Below are positions 16,899 to 25,899 of a stretch of DNA of 64,000 nucleotides, piece after piece. Position numbers and translations under genes: made by a program. Each line of letters starts with the position of its first letter. Within the stretch, counting starts at the first letter, position 1. The DNA is from Rugamonas sp. A1-17 (lineage in GTDB: Bacteria > Pseudomonadota > Gammaproteobacteria > Burkholderiales > Burkholderiaceae_D), in the NCBI GenBank assembly GCA_025548565.1, contig JAJLPB010000008.1:266025-330024 (forward strand). The letters are read 5' to 3'. The notes under the pieces are model-generated. The model searched no databases. It saw only the letters and a program-made list of their open reading frames with translations, and was not told where the DNA came from.

Positions 16899-18646
16899 GC
16901 GACGATATCCTGGAATACTACCGGCGTGAGCTGTCCTACCTGCGCACGCAGTCGGCCGACTTCGCGGCGCGCTATCCCAAGGTGGCGCAGCGGCTGGTGC
17001 TGAGCGGCGGCGAATCGGCCGATCCGCACACCGAACGGCTGATCGAATCGGTGGCCTTCCTGACGGCGCGCGTGCACCGCGACCTCGACCGCGATTTCCC
17101 CACCATCGCCGGCGCCATGCTGGACAACCTGTGCCCGAGCCTGACGCAGCCGGTGCCGGCCATGACGGTGGTGCGGATGACGCTGGACTCCTCGCAGGGC
17201 AAGGTGATGGCCGGCATGCCGGTGGCGCGCGGCGCCATGCTGTCGACCACCGCCGCCAGCGGCGAGAACTGCCGCTTCCAGGTGGCGTGGAGCACCACGC
17301 TGTGGCCGCTGCAAGTGGCGGCCATCAAGATGGAGGACACGCGCACGTTGCGCCTGGACCTGCGCTGCGACGTCGGCCTCGACGTCTCCGAGCTGGAGCT
17401 GGACCGCCTGCGCCTGCACCTGTCCGGCGACCTGATGACGACGATGCCGCTGCACGAGCTGCTGATCAGCGGCCTGGAGCGCATCGAACTGCTGGCCGGC
17501 GGCGGCCAGCTGCACCGCCTCGGCCCCAACAGCCTGACCGAGGTGGGCTTCGACGAGAACGAGGCCATCCTCGCGCAGCCGGCGCACGCCCATCCGGCCT
17601 ACGCGCTGCTGCAGGAATACTTCGCCTTCCCGCGCAAGTTCCAGTTCTTCGACCTGAGCGGCCTGCGCGGCCTGCTGGGCACGGGCGAAGGCTTCTCGGT
17701 GCGCTTCGTGTTCAACCGCAGCGCGCGCGTGCTGTCGCAGCTCAGCGCGGACAACTTCCTGCTCGGCTGCGTGCCGGCCGTGAACCTGTTCCCCGTCACC
17801 AGCGAGCCGATCCGCCTGCACCGCCGCCACTACGAATACATGCTGGTGCCGGACTACCAGCGCGAGGCGGTGATGGAAGTGCACTCGGTGGTCCGGGTCA
17901 CGGCCTCCGACCCGCGTGCCGACCGGCCCAGCATCATCCCCAGCGTGTTCGCCGAATCGGCGGCCGACGCCGAGGACGCGAAGGTGTTTTGGTCGCTGCG
18001 GCGCGAAATGAGCCTGCGCAAGGGCATCACCGGCACCGATGTCTACCTGAGCTTTGTCGACCGCAGCGACGTGCACAGCGTGCCGGACGAGCCGGTCGTG
18101 TACGCGCAGCTGCTGTGCACCAACCGCGGCCTGGCCGAGCAGATCGCGCCCGGCACGCGCTTCTACGGCGAAGGCATCTCCACCTCGACCGACATCCGCG
18201 CGCTGTACCCGCCCAGCGCGCAACGCCCGCCGGTGATGGAGGCCAAGGCCTTGTGGTCGCTGGTGGCGCTGCTGCGCCTGAACCACCGCTCGCTGGTGGA
18301 TGGCACCACCGGCGTCCAGACCCTGCAGCAGATGCTGATGCTGTTCGCCGGCGACAGCGCGCGCGACCAGGCGCAGGTGCGCGGCGTGAAAAGCATGGCG
18401 GCCTCGGTGGCGACCGCGCGGCTGGGCGCCGACACCTGGCGCGGCCATTGCCGCGGCACCGACATCGTGCTGGAGTTCGACGCCGACGCCTTCGTCGGCA
18501 CCTCGCCGCTGGTGCTGGCCGGCGTGCTGTCGCGCTTCTTCGCTTTGTACACCTCCGCCAATTCCTTCGTCCGCCTGGCCGTCACGCGCGGCGGCGAACC
18601 GTGGATGCAGTGGCCTGCCATGAGTGGACGCCAATGTCTGATCTGA
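16895..18646 (+). CDS. tssF: T6SS baseplate protein TssF
   Basis: A 583-residue TssF (VasA/ImpG family), the baseplate wedge partner of TssG and TssK. The N-terminal YYRRELSYLRTQSADFAARY is the family signature, followed by ADPHTERLIESVAFLTARVH and LDNLCPSLTQPVPAM. Start is GTG, overlapping the tssE stop. Length is typical. Confidence 0.97.
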   Translation: MSDDILEYYRRELSYLRTQSADFAARYPKVAQRLVLSGGESADPHTERLIESVAFLTARVHRDLDRDFPTIAGAMLDNLCPSLTQPVPAMTVVRMTLDSSQGKVMAGMPVARGAMLSTTAASGENCRFQVAWSTTLWPLQVAAIKMEDTRTLRLDLRCDVGLDVSELELDRLRLHLSGDLMTTMPLHELLISGLERIELLAGGGQLHRLGPNSLTEVGFDENEAILAQPAHAHPAYALLQEYFAFPRKFQFFDLSGLRGLLGTGEGFSVRFVFNRSARVLSQLSADNFLLGCVPAVNLFPVTSEPIRLHRRHYEYMLVPDYQREAVMEVHSVVRVTASDPRADRPSIIPSVFAESAADAEDAKVFWSLRREMSLRKGITGTDVYLSFVDRSDVHSVPDEPVVYAQLLCTNRGLAEQIAPGTRFYGEGISTSTDIRALYPPSAQRPPVMEAKALWSLVALLRLNHRSLVDGTTGVQTLQQMLMLFAGDSARDQAQVRGVKSMAASVATARLGADTWRGHCRGTDIVLEFDADAFVGTSPLVLAGVLSRFFALYTSANSFVRLAVTRGGEPWMQWPAMSGRQCLI

Positions 18647-19650
18647 TGTCGCTATTGCGGGACGACCCGCATGCCTTCGATCTGTTCCAGGCAATCAGCA
18701 TCCTGGAGCGCGGCGCTCCCGCGCGCGCGCGGGTCGGCACCTCGGTCGGCATGGACGAGGCCTTGCGGCTGGCGGCGCAGGTGGACCTGGCGTTCGCGCC
18801 CAGCGACGTCAGCGGCCTGCACGAGAGCAAGCAGCCCGGCCCGCCGTTGACGCTGAAGTCGCCGGTGCTGACCTTGGCCGGCGCCCAGGGTCCGCTGCCG
18901 ATGCCGTTCACCGAGCTGCTGATGGAACGCCGCCGCGCGCGCGACATGGCCGGGCTGGAGTTCCTGGACATCTTCAACCAGCGCCTGCTGGGCTTCCTGT
19001 ACCGCAGCCGCCGCAAGCACCACCTGGCCCTGAGCACGGAGAGCATCAACCGCGCGCCCATCGTGCGCAGCCTGGACGCCATGTCCAGCCTGGGCCGCGC
19101 CGAAGGCGTGCGCGGGCCGGACGGCCAGCAAGCCTGGCTGCGCCACGCCGGCCTGCAAGGCGCCGCGCCGCGTTCGATGGCGTCGCTGCTGGCCGTGGTG
19201 CGCGAGCGCATGGGCGTGCATTTCAGCGGCAAGCAGTTTGTCGGCGGCTGGCACGCGCTGGCGCCGTGCGACCGCGCCCGGCTGCACGATCCCGGCAAGC
19301 CGGCGCCGATGACGTCGCGGCTGGGCATGGGCGCCTGCCTCGGCGCGCGCGCGTGGGACCAGGGCGCGGGCCTGGCGCTCGATGCGCCGCCGCTCAAGCC
19401 GGCGCAGTACGCCGCCTTGCTGCCGGGTGCGAAGAACAACTCGCTGCTGGGCTGGCTGGTGGCGCGCCATCTGCAGAGCGATATCCAGGTGCGGCTGCGG
19501 CTGGACCTGGCGGTGCAACCGGAAACGCGCCTGAGCGCGGCCGCCGAGCTGCCGCCACGCCTCGGGCTGAGCACCTGGCTGTGCAGTGCCGGCGCATCGG
19601 CCACGCGCTACCAGCCGGTGAATTTCCTGCTGTCGACGGAAGAGGACTGA
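18634..19650 (+). CDS. tssG: T6SS baseplate protein TssG
   Basis: A 338-residue TssG (VasB/ImpH family). Visible are DPHAFDLFQAISILER at the N-terminus, the HLGxxxPL-like PGPPLTLKSPVLTLAGAQG region and the FLDIFNQRLLGFLYRSRRKH block. An alternative ATG at 18646 would give a TGATG junction with tssF; the upstream ATG at 18634 overlaps tssF by 13 bases. Either way the genes are coupled. Confidence 0.95.
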   Translation: MSDLMSLLRDDPHAFDLFQAISILERGAPARARVGTSVGMDEALRLAAQVDLAFAPSDVSGLHESKQPGPPLTLKSPVLTLAGAQGPLPMPFTELLMERRRARDMAGLEFLDIFNQRLLGFLYRSRRKHHLALSTESINRAPIVRSLDAMSSLGRAEGVRGPDGQQAWLRHAGLQGAAPRSMASLLAVVRERMGVHFSGKQFVGGWHALAPCDRARLHDPGKPAPMTSRLGMGACLGARAWDQGAGLALDAPPLKPAQYAALLPGAKNNSLLGWLVARHLQSDIQVRLRLDLAVQPETRLSAAAELPPRLGLSTWLCSAGASATRYQPVNFLLSTEED

Positions 19651-19655
19651 CCGTC

Positions 19656-22418
19656 ATGGAAATCGACATCCGCACCTTGCTGTCCAAGCTCAATCCCGAA
19701 TGCAAGCGGGCGATGGGCCATGCGGCCGAGTTGTGCGTGAAGCAGACGCAGTACAACGTGGAGCTGGAGCACTTGCTGTTCACCCTGCTGGAGGAGCGGG
19801 CGCCGGACTTTGTGCTGGCGCTGCAACGCTACGGCCTCGTCGAGAGCGCGGTGATGGCGCAGCTGCAGCGCACGATGGACGGCTTCAAGCGCGGCAACGG
19901 CCGCACGCCGGCGCTGTCGCCGCACTTCATCGCGTTGTTCCAGGAGGCGTGGATGCTGAGTTCCATGCTGCTGGGCAGCCAGCAGGTGCGTTCCGGCACC
20001 GTGCTGCTGGCGATGCTGGAGGTGGACAGCCTGCGCGGCATGCTGATCGAAAGCGCGCCGGAGTTGCTGAAGATCCCGCGCGAGCAGTTGAAGCAGGAGC
20101 TGCCTTCGCTGCTGGCCGGTTCGTCGGAGGATGGCGGCGGGCCATGGGCGGGCAGCGGCGTGCCCGGCACCGGCATGGCCGGCGGAACCACGGGTGCAGG
20201 CGGTGGGCAGGCCGGCGGAACTGGCGCTGCGGGCGCGCACGCCGGCGCCACGCCCGGCATGATGCCCACGCAGCAGGGCACGGGCGGCGCCACGCCGGCG
20301 CTGGACCAGTACACGGTGGATATGACGGCCCTGGCGCGCGCCGGCCGCATCGATCCGATCCGTGGCCGCGACGCCGAGATCCGCCAGATCATCGACATCC
20401 TGCTGCGCCGCCGCCAGAACAACCCCATCCTCACCGGCGAGGCGGGCGTCGGCAAGACCGCCGTGGTGGAAGGCTTCGCGCAGCGCATCGCGGCGGGCGC
20501 GGTGCCGCCGTCGCTGGCCAACGTGGTGGTGCGCACGCTGGACCTGGCGCTGCTGCAAGCGGGCGCCGGCATCAAGGGCGAATTCGAGAACCGCCTCAAA
20601 TCCGTGATCGCCGAAGTGCGCGCCTCGGCCACGCCCATCGTGCTGTTCATCGACGAAGCCCACCAGCTGATCGGCGCCGGCGGCAGCGAAGGGCAGGGCG
20701 ATGCCGCCAACCTGCTCAAGCCCGCCCTGGCGCGCGGCGAACTGCGCACCATCGCCGCCACCACCTGGGCCGAGTACAAGAAATACGTCGAACGCGATCC
20801 CGCGCTGGCCCGCCGCTTCCAGGTCGTCAAAGTGGAGGAGCCGACCACCGACGCCGCCATCGGCATGTTGCGCGGCATGGTCACCACGCTGGAAAAACAT
20901 CACGGCGTCGAGATCCTGGACGAAGCCGTGACCGACGCCGTACGCCTGTCGCACCGTTACATCTCGGGCCGCCAGCTGCCGGACAAGGCCATCAGCGTGC
21001 TGGACACGGCCTGCGCCCGCGTCGCCATCGGCCAGGCCGGCGCGCCGCCGCAGTTGGAGGCGCTGGAACACGATATCGTCCTCAACAGCGAAGAGCTGCG
21101 CATCGCCCGCCAGCGCCACGCGCGCGGCGAGGACCAAGCCGCCGCCATCGCCAAGATGGAAACGCAACAGGCGCTGCTGCAAGCCCGCCAGACGCGCTTG
21201 ACGGAAAAGCTGGCCGAGGAGCGCCGCGCCGTCGAGGAAATCCTGGTGCTGCGGCGCGAGATCGCCGCCTCGGCCGACGACCACGCCGCGCTGGACGACG
21301 AGGAACGCATCTCGCGCGGCGACCAGTTGCAGCGCCTGCAAAAAGGTCTGGAAGCGATCCAGGACGACGAACCGCTGGTGCCGGTATGCGTGGATTCGAA
21401 GATCGTCGCCGGCGTCATCTCCGGCTGGACCGGCATCCCGGTGGGCAAGATGCTGGCCGACGAGATCCACACCGTGCTGCAACTGAAGGAGCGGCTGGAG
21501 GACCGTGTGGTGGGCCAGGAGCAGGCGCTGGACGCCATTGCCCGCCGCGTGCGCACCTTCCGCGCCGAGCTGGACGATCCCAGCAAGCCGGTCGGCGTGT
21601 TCATGCTGGTCGGCCCGAGCGGCGTCGGCAAGACGGAGACCGCGTTCGCGCTGGCCGACATGCTGTATGGCGGCGAGCGCAACATGGTCACGATCAATAT
21701 GTCGGAGTTCCAGGAGGCGCATTCGATCTCCAGCCTGAAGGGCGCGCCGCCAGGCTACGTCGGCTACGGCAAGGGCGGCGTGCTGACCGAGGCCGTGCGC
21801 CGCCGTCCCTACTGCGTGGTGCTGCTGGACGAAATGGAAAAGGCCCACCCGGACGTGCTGGAATTGTTCTTCCAGGTGTTCGACAAGGGCACGATGGAGG
21901 ATGGCGAGGGCATCACCATCGACTTCAAGAACACCCTGATCCTGCTGACCTCGAACGCGGCGCAGGACGTGATCACGCAAGCCTGCGCCAACCGCAAGCG
22001 CCCCGATCCCGCCGAGCTGACCGAGCAACTGCGGCCCGCGCTGCTGCGCCAGTTCAGCCCGGCCTTCCTGGGGCGGCTGGTGCTGGTGCCGTACTACCCG
22101 CTGGGCGACGAGCAGATCAGCAACATCGTCGACCTCAAGCTGGCCAAGCTGGCCGCGCGCTTCGCCAGCAACCACAACGCCCGCTTCACCTGGGACGACC
22201 GCGTGACCGAGGTGATCACCGCCCGCTGCACCGAGGTCGACAGCGGCGCCCGCAACATCGATTTCATCCTGACGCAGACGGTGCTGCCGCTGCTGTCGTC
22301 GCTGGTGCTGGAACGCATGTCCATGCTCAAGCCGTTCACCGCCATCCACATGAGCGTGGGCGACGACGAGCAGTTCGCCTACGCCTTCCGCGACCATCCG
22401 CTGCGGGGCCATCCATGA
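19656..22418 (+). CDS. tssH: T6SS AAA+ sheath disassembly ATPase ClpV/TssH
   Basis: A 920-residue ClpV-type ATPase that recycles contracted TssBC sheaths. An N-terminal Clp_N domain (LNPECKRAMGHAAELC) is followed by a Gly/Ala-rich flexible linker at about residues 153-215, longer than in housekeeping ClpB. The first AAA+ module has Walker A GEAGVGKTA near residue 262 and FIDEAHQLIGAGG. A middle coiled-coil region follows, then the second module with GPSGVGKTE near 653 and the ClpB_D2-small C-terminus. It overlaps vgrG by four bases (ATGA). Confidence 0.97.
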   Translation: MEIDIRTLLSKLNPECKRAMGHAAELCVKQTQYNVELEHLLFTLLEERAPDFVLALQRYGLVESAVMAQLQRTMDGFKRGNGRTPALSPHFIALFQEAWMLSSMLLGSQQVRSGTVLLAMLEVDSLRGMLIESAPELLKIPREQLKQELPSLLAGSSEDGGGPWAGSGVPGTGMAGGTTGAGGGQAGGTGAAGAHAGATPGMMPTQQGTGGATPALDQYTVDMTALARAGRIDPIRGRDAEIRQIIDILLRRRQNNPILTGEAGVGKTAVVEGFAQRIAAGAVPPSLANVVVRTLDLALLQAGAGIKGEFENRLKSVIAEVRASATPIVLFIDEAHQLIGAGGSEGQGDAANLLKPALARGELRTIAATTWAEYKKYVERDPALARRFQVVKVEEPTTDAAIGMLRGMVTTLEKHHGVEILDEAVTDAVRLSHRYISGRQLPDKAISVLDTACARVAIGQAGAPPQLEALEHDIVLNSEELRIARQRHARGEDQAAAIAKMETQQALLQARQTRLTEKLAEERRAVEEILVLRREIAASADDHAALDDEERISRGDQLQRLQKGLEAIQDDEPLVPVCVDSKIVAGVISGWTGIPVGKMLADEIHTVLQLKERLEDRVVGQEQALDAIARRVRTFRAELDDPSKPVGVFMLVGPSGVGKTETAFALADMLYGGERNMVTINMSEFQEAHSISSLKGAPPGYVGYGKGGVLTEAVRRRPYCVVLLDEMEKAHPDVLELFFQVFDKGTMEDGEGITIDFKNTLILLTSNAAQDVITQACANRKRPDPAELTEQLRPALLRQFSPAFLGRLVLVPYYPLGDEQISNIVDLKLAKLAARFASNHNARFTWDDRVTEVITARCTEVDSGARNIDFILTQTVLPLLSSLVLERMSMLKPFTAIHMSVGDDEQFAYAFRDHPLRGHP

Positions 22419-24406
22419 GAACCGGCTTCGAGCAACCCGGCGGCCTGCTGAGCGTATCGTCGCCGTTCGGCGACAACGACCTGCTGCTCGACGCGGTCGA
22501 AGGCAGCGAGGGCATTTCGGAACTGTTCAAGTTCAACCTGCACATGCGCTCCGGCAGCACCAGCCTGAGCGCGGCCACCGTGGTCGGCAAGACCATGACC
22601 GTGACCCTGGACGTGACCGGCGGCACCAAGCGCTACATCAGCGGCATGGTGTCGCGCTTCATCCAGAGCGGCTTCGACCAGGACTTCGCCACCTACGAGG
22701 CCGAGGTGGTGCCCATGCTGTGGCTGCTGACCCTGTCGCGCGACCGCAAGATCTACCAGGCCAAGTCGGTGGCCGACATCATCAAGGCGGTGCTGGGCGC
22801 GTTCAGCATCACCTTCGACGACAAGCTGACCCAGACCTACGATCCGGTCGACTACATCGTGCAGTACGACGAGACCGCGTTCGACTTCATCAGCCGGCTG
22901 ATGGAGCAGGCCGGCATTTTCTACTTCTTCAGCTTCAGCAGCAGCGGGCACACGATGGTGCTGGGCGACGCCTCGTCCAACTTCGCCGATTGCGCCGGCG
23001 CGGCGGCGGTGCGCTTCTTCCCGCGCACCGGCATGCACAACGCCATCGACACGGTGTCGCGCTTCGCGCACGAGAACACCATCGCGGTGAAGAAGGCCAC
23101 CGTCAACGATTACGACTTCATCAATCCCAGCACCTCGCTGGAGGGCACGCACTCGGCCAGCGGCGGCAGCGGCGCGGTGTACGAGTTCGCCACCGGTCAC
23201 CTGGCGGCAGCGGCGGCCACCGCCATCGCCCAGCTGCGCGTGGAGGCCAGCCAGGTCAACGCCGAGGTGCTGCGCGGCGACAGCTTCTGCTATCCGTTCA
23301 GCGCCGGCACCAAGTTCACCTTGTCGGAGCATTTCGTCAGCGCGCTCAACGCGGCCTTCGTGCTGCGCCGCGTGCACCACACGGCGCGCGACGACATGTA
23401 CACCAATTCCTTCGAGGCGTTCCCGGTCACGGTGCCGTTCCGTCCGCCGGTGCAGACGGCGCGTCCGCGCGCGGTCGGCTGCGAGACGGCGCTGGTGGTC
23501 GGCCCCAGCGGCGAGGAAATCTGGACCGACAAGTACGGCCGCATCAAGGTGCAGTTCCCGTGGGACCGCGACGGCGCCAAGGACGACAAGAGCTCGACCT
23601 GGATGCGGGTGGCGCAGTCGGTGGCGGGGAAGGGCTTCGGTTCGCTGTTCCTGCCGCGCGTGGGGCAGGAGGTGGTGGTGACCTACCTGAACGGCGACCC
23701 CGAGCGGCCGCTGGTGACGGGCTGCGTCTACAACGGCGAGAACGCCACGCCGGCCGAGCTGCCGGCCAACCAGACCCAGACCATCATGCGCACCTGGTCG
23801 TCCAAGCAGGGCGCGGCCGGCAACGAGCTGCGCTTCGAGGACAAGAAGGATTCCGAGCAGCTGTACATGCACGCGCAGAAGGACATGCTGACCGAGATCG
23901 AGAACGCGCTGACCACGACCGTGAAAAAGGGCGCGGAAATCCACACGCTGCAGGAGGGCGACCGCACCGTCGACGTCCAGAAGGGCAAGGAAGTCCACAA
24001 CGTCAAGGGCACGCGCGAGGTGACGGTGACGGGCGACGAAACCCACACCAACAGCGCCAAGTTCACCCACAAGGTGACGGGCGACTATGCGCTGACCATC
24101 GACGGCAAGCTGACCATCACGGTGACGGGCGACATCAGCATCAAGTCCAGCGCGGCGGTGACGGAGGAATCCGGCACCACCTACGGCATCACGGCCGGCA
24201 CGGCGCTGACGGCCAAGGCGGGCACGGCGCTGACCAACGAATCCGGCACCGACTTCACCAACAAGGCCGGCACCAAGATGGCCAACCAGGCAGCCGTGCA
24301 GATGGATAACAAGGCCCCCGTCATCAACAGCAAGGCCGACGCAACCCAGACCGTGGAGGCCGGCGCGATGCTGACCCTCAAGGGCGCCATGACCAAGGTG
24401 AACTGA
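22415..24406 (+). CDS. vgrG: T6SS spike protein VgrG
   Basis: A 663-residue VgrG. The gp27-like base (from LLSVSSPFGDNDLLLDAVEG through DYIVQYDETAFDFISRLMEQ), the gp5 OB-fold (DKYGRIKVQFPWDRDG) and the repetitive beta-helix tail (VTVTGDETHTNSA and similar) are all present. The C-terminal 100 residues are short Thr/Gly/Ala repeats (GTALTAKAGTALTNESGT) ending at KGAMTKVN. There is no catalytic extension, so any effector must be encoded separately and ride on the tip or via the PAAR-like gene downstream. Confidence 0.96.
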   Translation: MRTGFEQPGGLLSVSSPFGDNDLLLDAVEGSEGISELFKFNLHMRSGSTSLSAATVVGKTMTVTLDVTGGTKRYISGMVSRFIQSGFDQDFATYEAEVVPMLWLLTLSRDRKIYQAKSVADIIKAVLGAFSITFDDKLTQTYDPVDYIVQYDETAFDFISRLMEQAGIFYFFSFSSSGHTMVLGDASSNFADCAGAAAVRFFPRTGMHNAIDTVSRFAHENTIAVKKATVNDYDFINPSTSLEGTHSASGGSGAVYEFATGHLAAAAATAIAQLRVEASQVNAEVLRGDSFCYPFSAGTKFTLSEHFVSALNAAFVLRRVHHTARDDMYTNSFEAFPVTVPFRPPVQTARPRAVGCETALVVGPSGEEIWTDKYGRIKVQFPWDRDGAKDDKSSTWMRVAQSVAGKGFGSLFLPRVGQEVVVTYLNGDPERPLVTGCVYNGENATPAELPANQTQTIMRTWSSKQGAAGNELRFEDKKDSEQLYMHAQKDMLTEIENALTTTVKKGAEIHTLQEGDRTVDVQKGKEVHNVKGTREVTVTGDETHTNSAKFTHKVTGDYALTIDGKLTITVTGDISIKSSAAVTEESGTTYGITAGTALTAKAGTALTNESGTDFTNKAGTKMANQAAVQMDNKAPVINSKADATQTVEAGAMLTLKGAMTKVN

Positions 24407-24407
24407 C

Positions 24408-25127
24408 ATGACGACCGAGACCCAGCTGCCGCAAGATCCGCCCGCCGCCGCGCCGCTGCTGGTCGAGGAGCACAGCGACAGCGGACAGCTGCTGCAGCGC
24501 GCCTGGATGCGCGACGGCGTGCTGCACGGCCCGTTCGAGCAGTTCAGCGAGCAGGGCCGTACCCTGATGAAGACCCACTTCGAGGCCGGCAAGATGCACG
24601 GCGCCATGTCCGTGTTCGCGCCGGACGGCAAGCTGGTGCAGCAATCCGAGTTCCAGCACGGCGTGGCGCACGGCATGATGGAAACCTACGTCAACGGCCG
24701 CTGCGTAGCGCGGCAGACGATGGTGGGCGGCGTGGCGGCAGGCCAGTCGCTGTCCTACGACGAGGCCGGCCACCTGACGGCCCGGCTGAACCTGGTGGAC
24801 GGCCAGATCCACGGCCCGGCCGAGTTTTTCCACGAAGGCCTGCGGGTGCGCAAGTCGCACTACAAGGCCGGGCTGATGGATGGCGAGTCCACCGACTTCG
24901 ACGCCCAGGGCAACGTGGTGCAGACCTGCGCCTACCGCGCCAACCTGCTGCACGGCCCGCTGCGCCGCTACTGGCCGGATGGCGAGCTGATGGAAGAAGT
25001 GATGTACCGCGACGGCAAGCCGGTCGGCTCGCCGGCGCGCTTCGACAGCAAGGGCAAGCGCACCGACAACGCCGCCGCCACGCCCGCCATACTGGACCGG
25101 CTGCAAAAGCTGGTGAGGGGGAGTTGA
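24408..25127 (+). CDS. MORN-repeat protein (YwqK-like) in the vgrG cargo position
   Basis: A 239-residue protein built of MORN-type repeats: recurring G-x-x-H-G-P/x-x-x-x-F/Y motifs such as GVLHGPFEQF, GKMHGAMSVF, GVAHGMMETY, GQIHGPAEFF and NLLHGPLRRYW. No signal peptide or catalytic motif is visible. MORN/YwqK proteins are often found next to polymorphic toxins as presumed antitoxins, and also between vgrG and PAAR genes in T6SS loci, where they may be adaptors or immunity proteins. It starts one base after the vgrG stop. Whether it is an adaptor, immunity protein or structural tip factor cannot be decided here. Confidence 0.85.
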   Translation: MTTETQLPQDPPAAAPLLVEEHSDSGQLLQRAWMRDGVLHGPFEQFSEQGRTLMKTHFEAGKMHGAMSVFAPDGKLVQQSEFQHGVAHGMMETYVNGRCVARQTMVGGVAAGQSLSYDEAGHLTARLNLVDGQIHGPAEFFHEGLRVRKSHYKAGLMDGESTDFDAQGNVVQTCAYRANLLHGPLRRYWPDGELMEEVMYRDGKPVGSPARFDSKGKRTDNAAATPAILDRLQKLVRGS

Positions 25128-25143
25128 TGCGAACTTCAGATAC

Positions 25144-25221
25144 GTCATTCCCGCGAAAGCGGGAATCCATACGGCGCCTCCGGTCACGCGGTCTATGGAT
25201 TCCCGCGTGCGCGGGAATGAC
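25144..25221. repeat. dRS3/NIME-like palindromic repeat, copy B
   Basis: Two inverted ATTCCC-N8-GGGAAT units (25147-25166 and 25199-25218) bounded by GTC and GAC. It lies between the MORN gene and the PAAR-like gene. The inner eight bases of the first unit differ from copy A (GCGAAAGC). Confidence 0.87.
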
Positions 25222-25236
25222 GGGGGAGGGTGGCTG

Positions 25237-25623
25237 ATGGGACAACAGACCTGCATGGGCGCGATGCTCAAATGTAGCTTCGGCGTGGCGCCGGGCACGC
25301 TGATGGTGTTGCCGGCCAACGCGGTGCTGACCGCCGTCCCCGACGCCAACATCATGGACAACAAGCCGATGGTCAACATCCTGCCGTTCGGCATGTGCCA
25401 GTCGATGGCCAACCCGATGGTGGCGGCCGCCACGGCGGCGGCGCTGGGCGTGCTGACGCCGATGCCGTGCATCCCGGCCACCGTCGCGCCATGGGTGCCG
25501 GGCTCGCCCACCGTGCTGCTCGGGAATATGCCGGCGCTGAACAATTCGTCAAAGCTGATGTGCATGTGGGGCGGCGTGATCGAAATCAACGCGCCCGGCC
25601 AGACCACCGTTTCCATCCCCTGA
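25237..25623 (+). CDS. PAAR-like (DUF4280) T6SS spike-tip protein
   Basis: A 128-residue DUF4280/PAAR-like protein: GQQTCMGAMLKCSFGVAPG at the N-terminus, IMDNKPMVNILPFGMCQSMANP in the middle, and MCMWGGVIEINAPGQ at the end. Conserved Cys residues probably hold the structure at the tip of VgrG. There is no toxin extension. The frame runs further upstream, but that part (reading SRVRGNDG) is translation of the repeat; the ATG at 25237 follows a GGGGGAGGG ribosome site. Confidence 0.9.
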   Translation: MGQQTCMGAMLKCSFGVAPGTLMVLPANAVLTAVPDANIMDNKPMVNILPFGMCQSMANPMVAAATAAALGVLTPMPCIPATVAPWVPGSPTVLLGNMPALNNSSKLMCMWGGVIEINAPGQTTVSIP

Positions 25624-25644
25624 ACCCTTACCGCGACCGCCATC

Positions 25645-25899
25645 ATGGAATATCGATTCAGCCTCACTCCCCGCCTGATCGCGCTGGCCATCTTCTCCGG
25701 CGTGGCGATGCTGGTGTTGTTGTTCGCGCTGGGTTACCAGGTCGGCACCAGCATGGCCGAGCGCCCCGTGCCGGGCGCGCTCGACAACGCGGCCAAGCGC
25801 GCCCGCCAGCAGGCCGCGGGCAAGATCAATGCCGAGGCGGCGGCCGCCGCCGCACCCGTGACCGAGCGCGTGCAGGCCGCGCAAAAGGCCGCCCAATGA
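25645..25899 (+). CDS. Small single-pass membrane protein
   Basis: An 84-residue protein with one hydrophobic helix (LIALAIFSGVAMLVLLFALGY, about residues 11-31) and an Ala/Arg/Lys-rich C-terminal tail. No family recognised. Its stop overlaps the start of the binding-protein gene (ATGA), so it belongs to the transport-like block inside the T6SS locus. Confidence 0.75.
   Translation: MEYRFSLTPRLIALAIFSGVAMLVLLFALGYQVGTSMAERPVPGALDNAAKRARQQAAGKINAEAAAAAAPVTERVQAAQKAAQ

Noticed and set aside
19608..22412. Minus-strand frame of 934 codons opposite clpV
   Set aside because: Shadow of a clearly recognisable ClpV gene.
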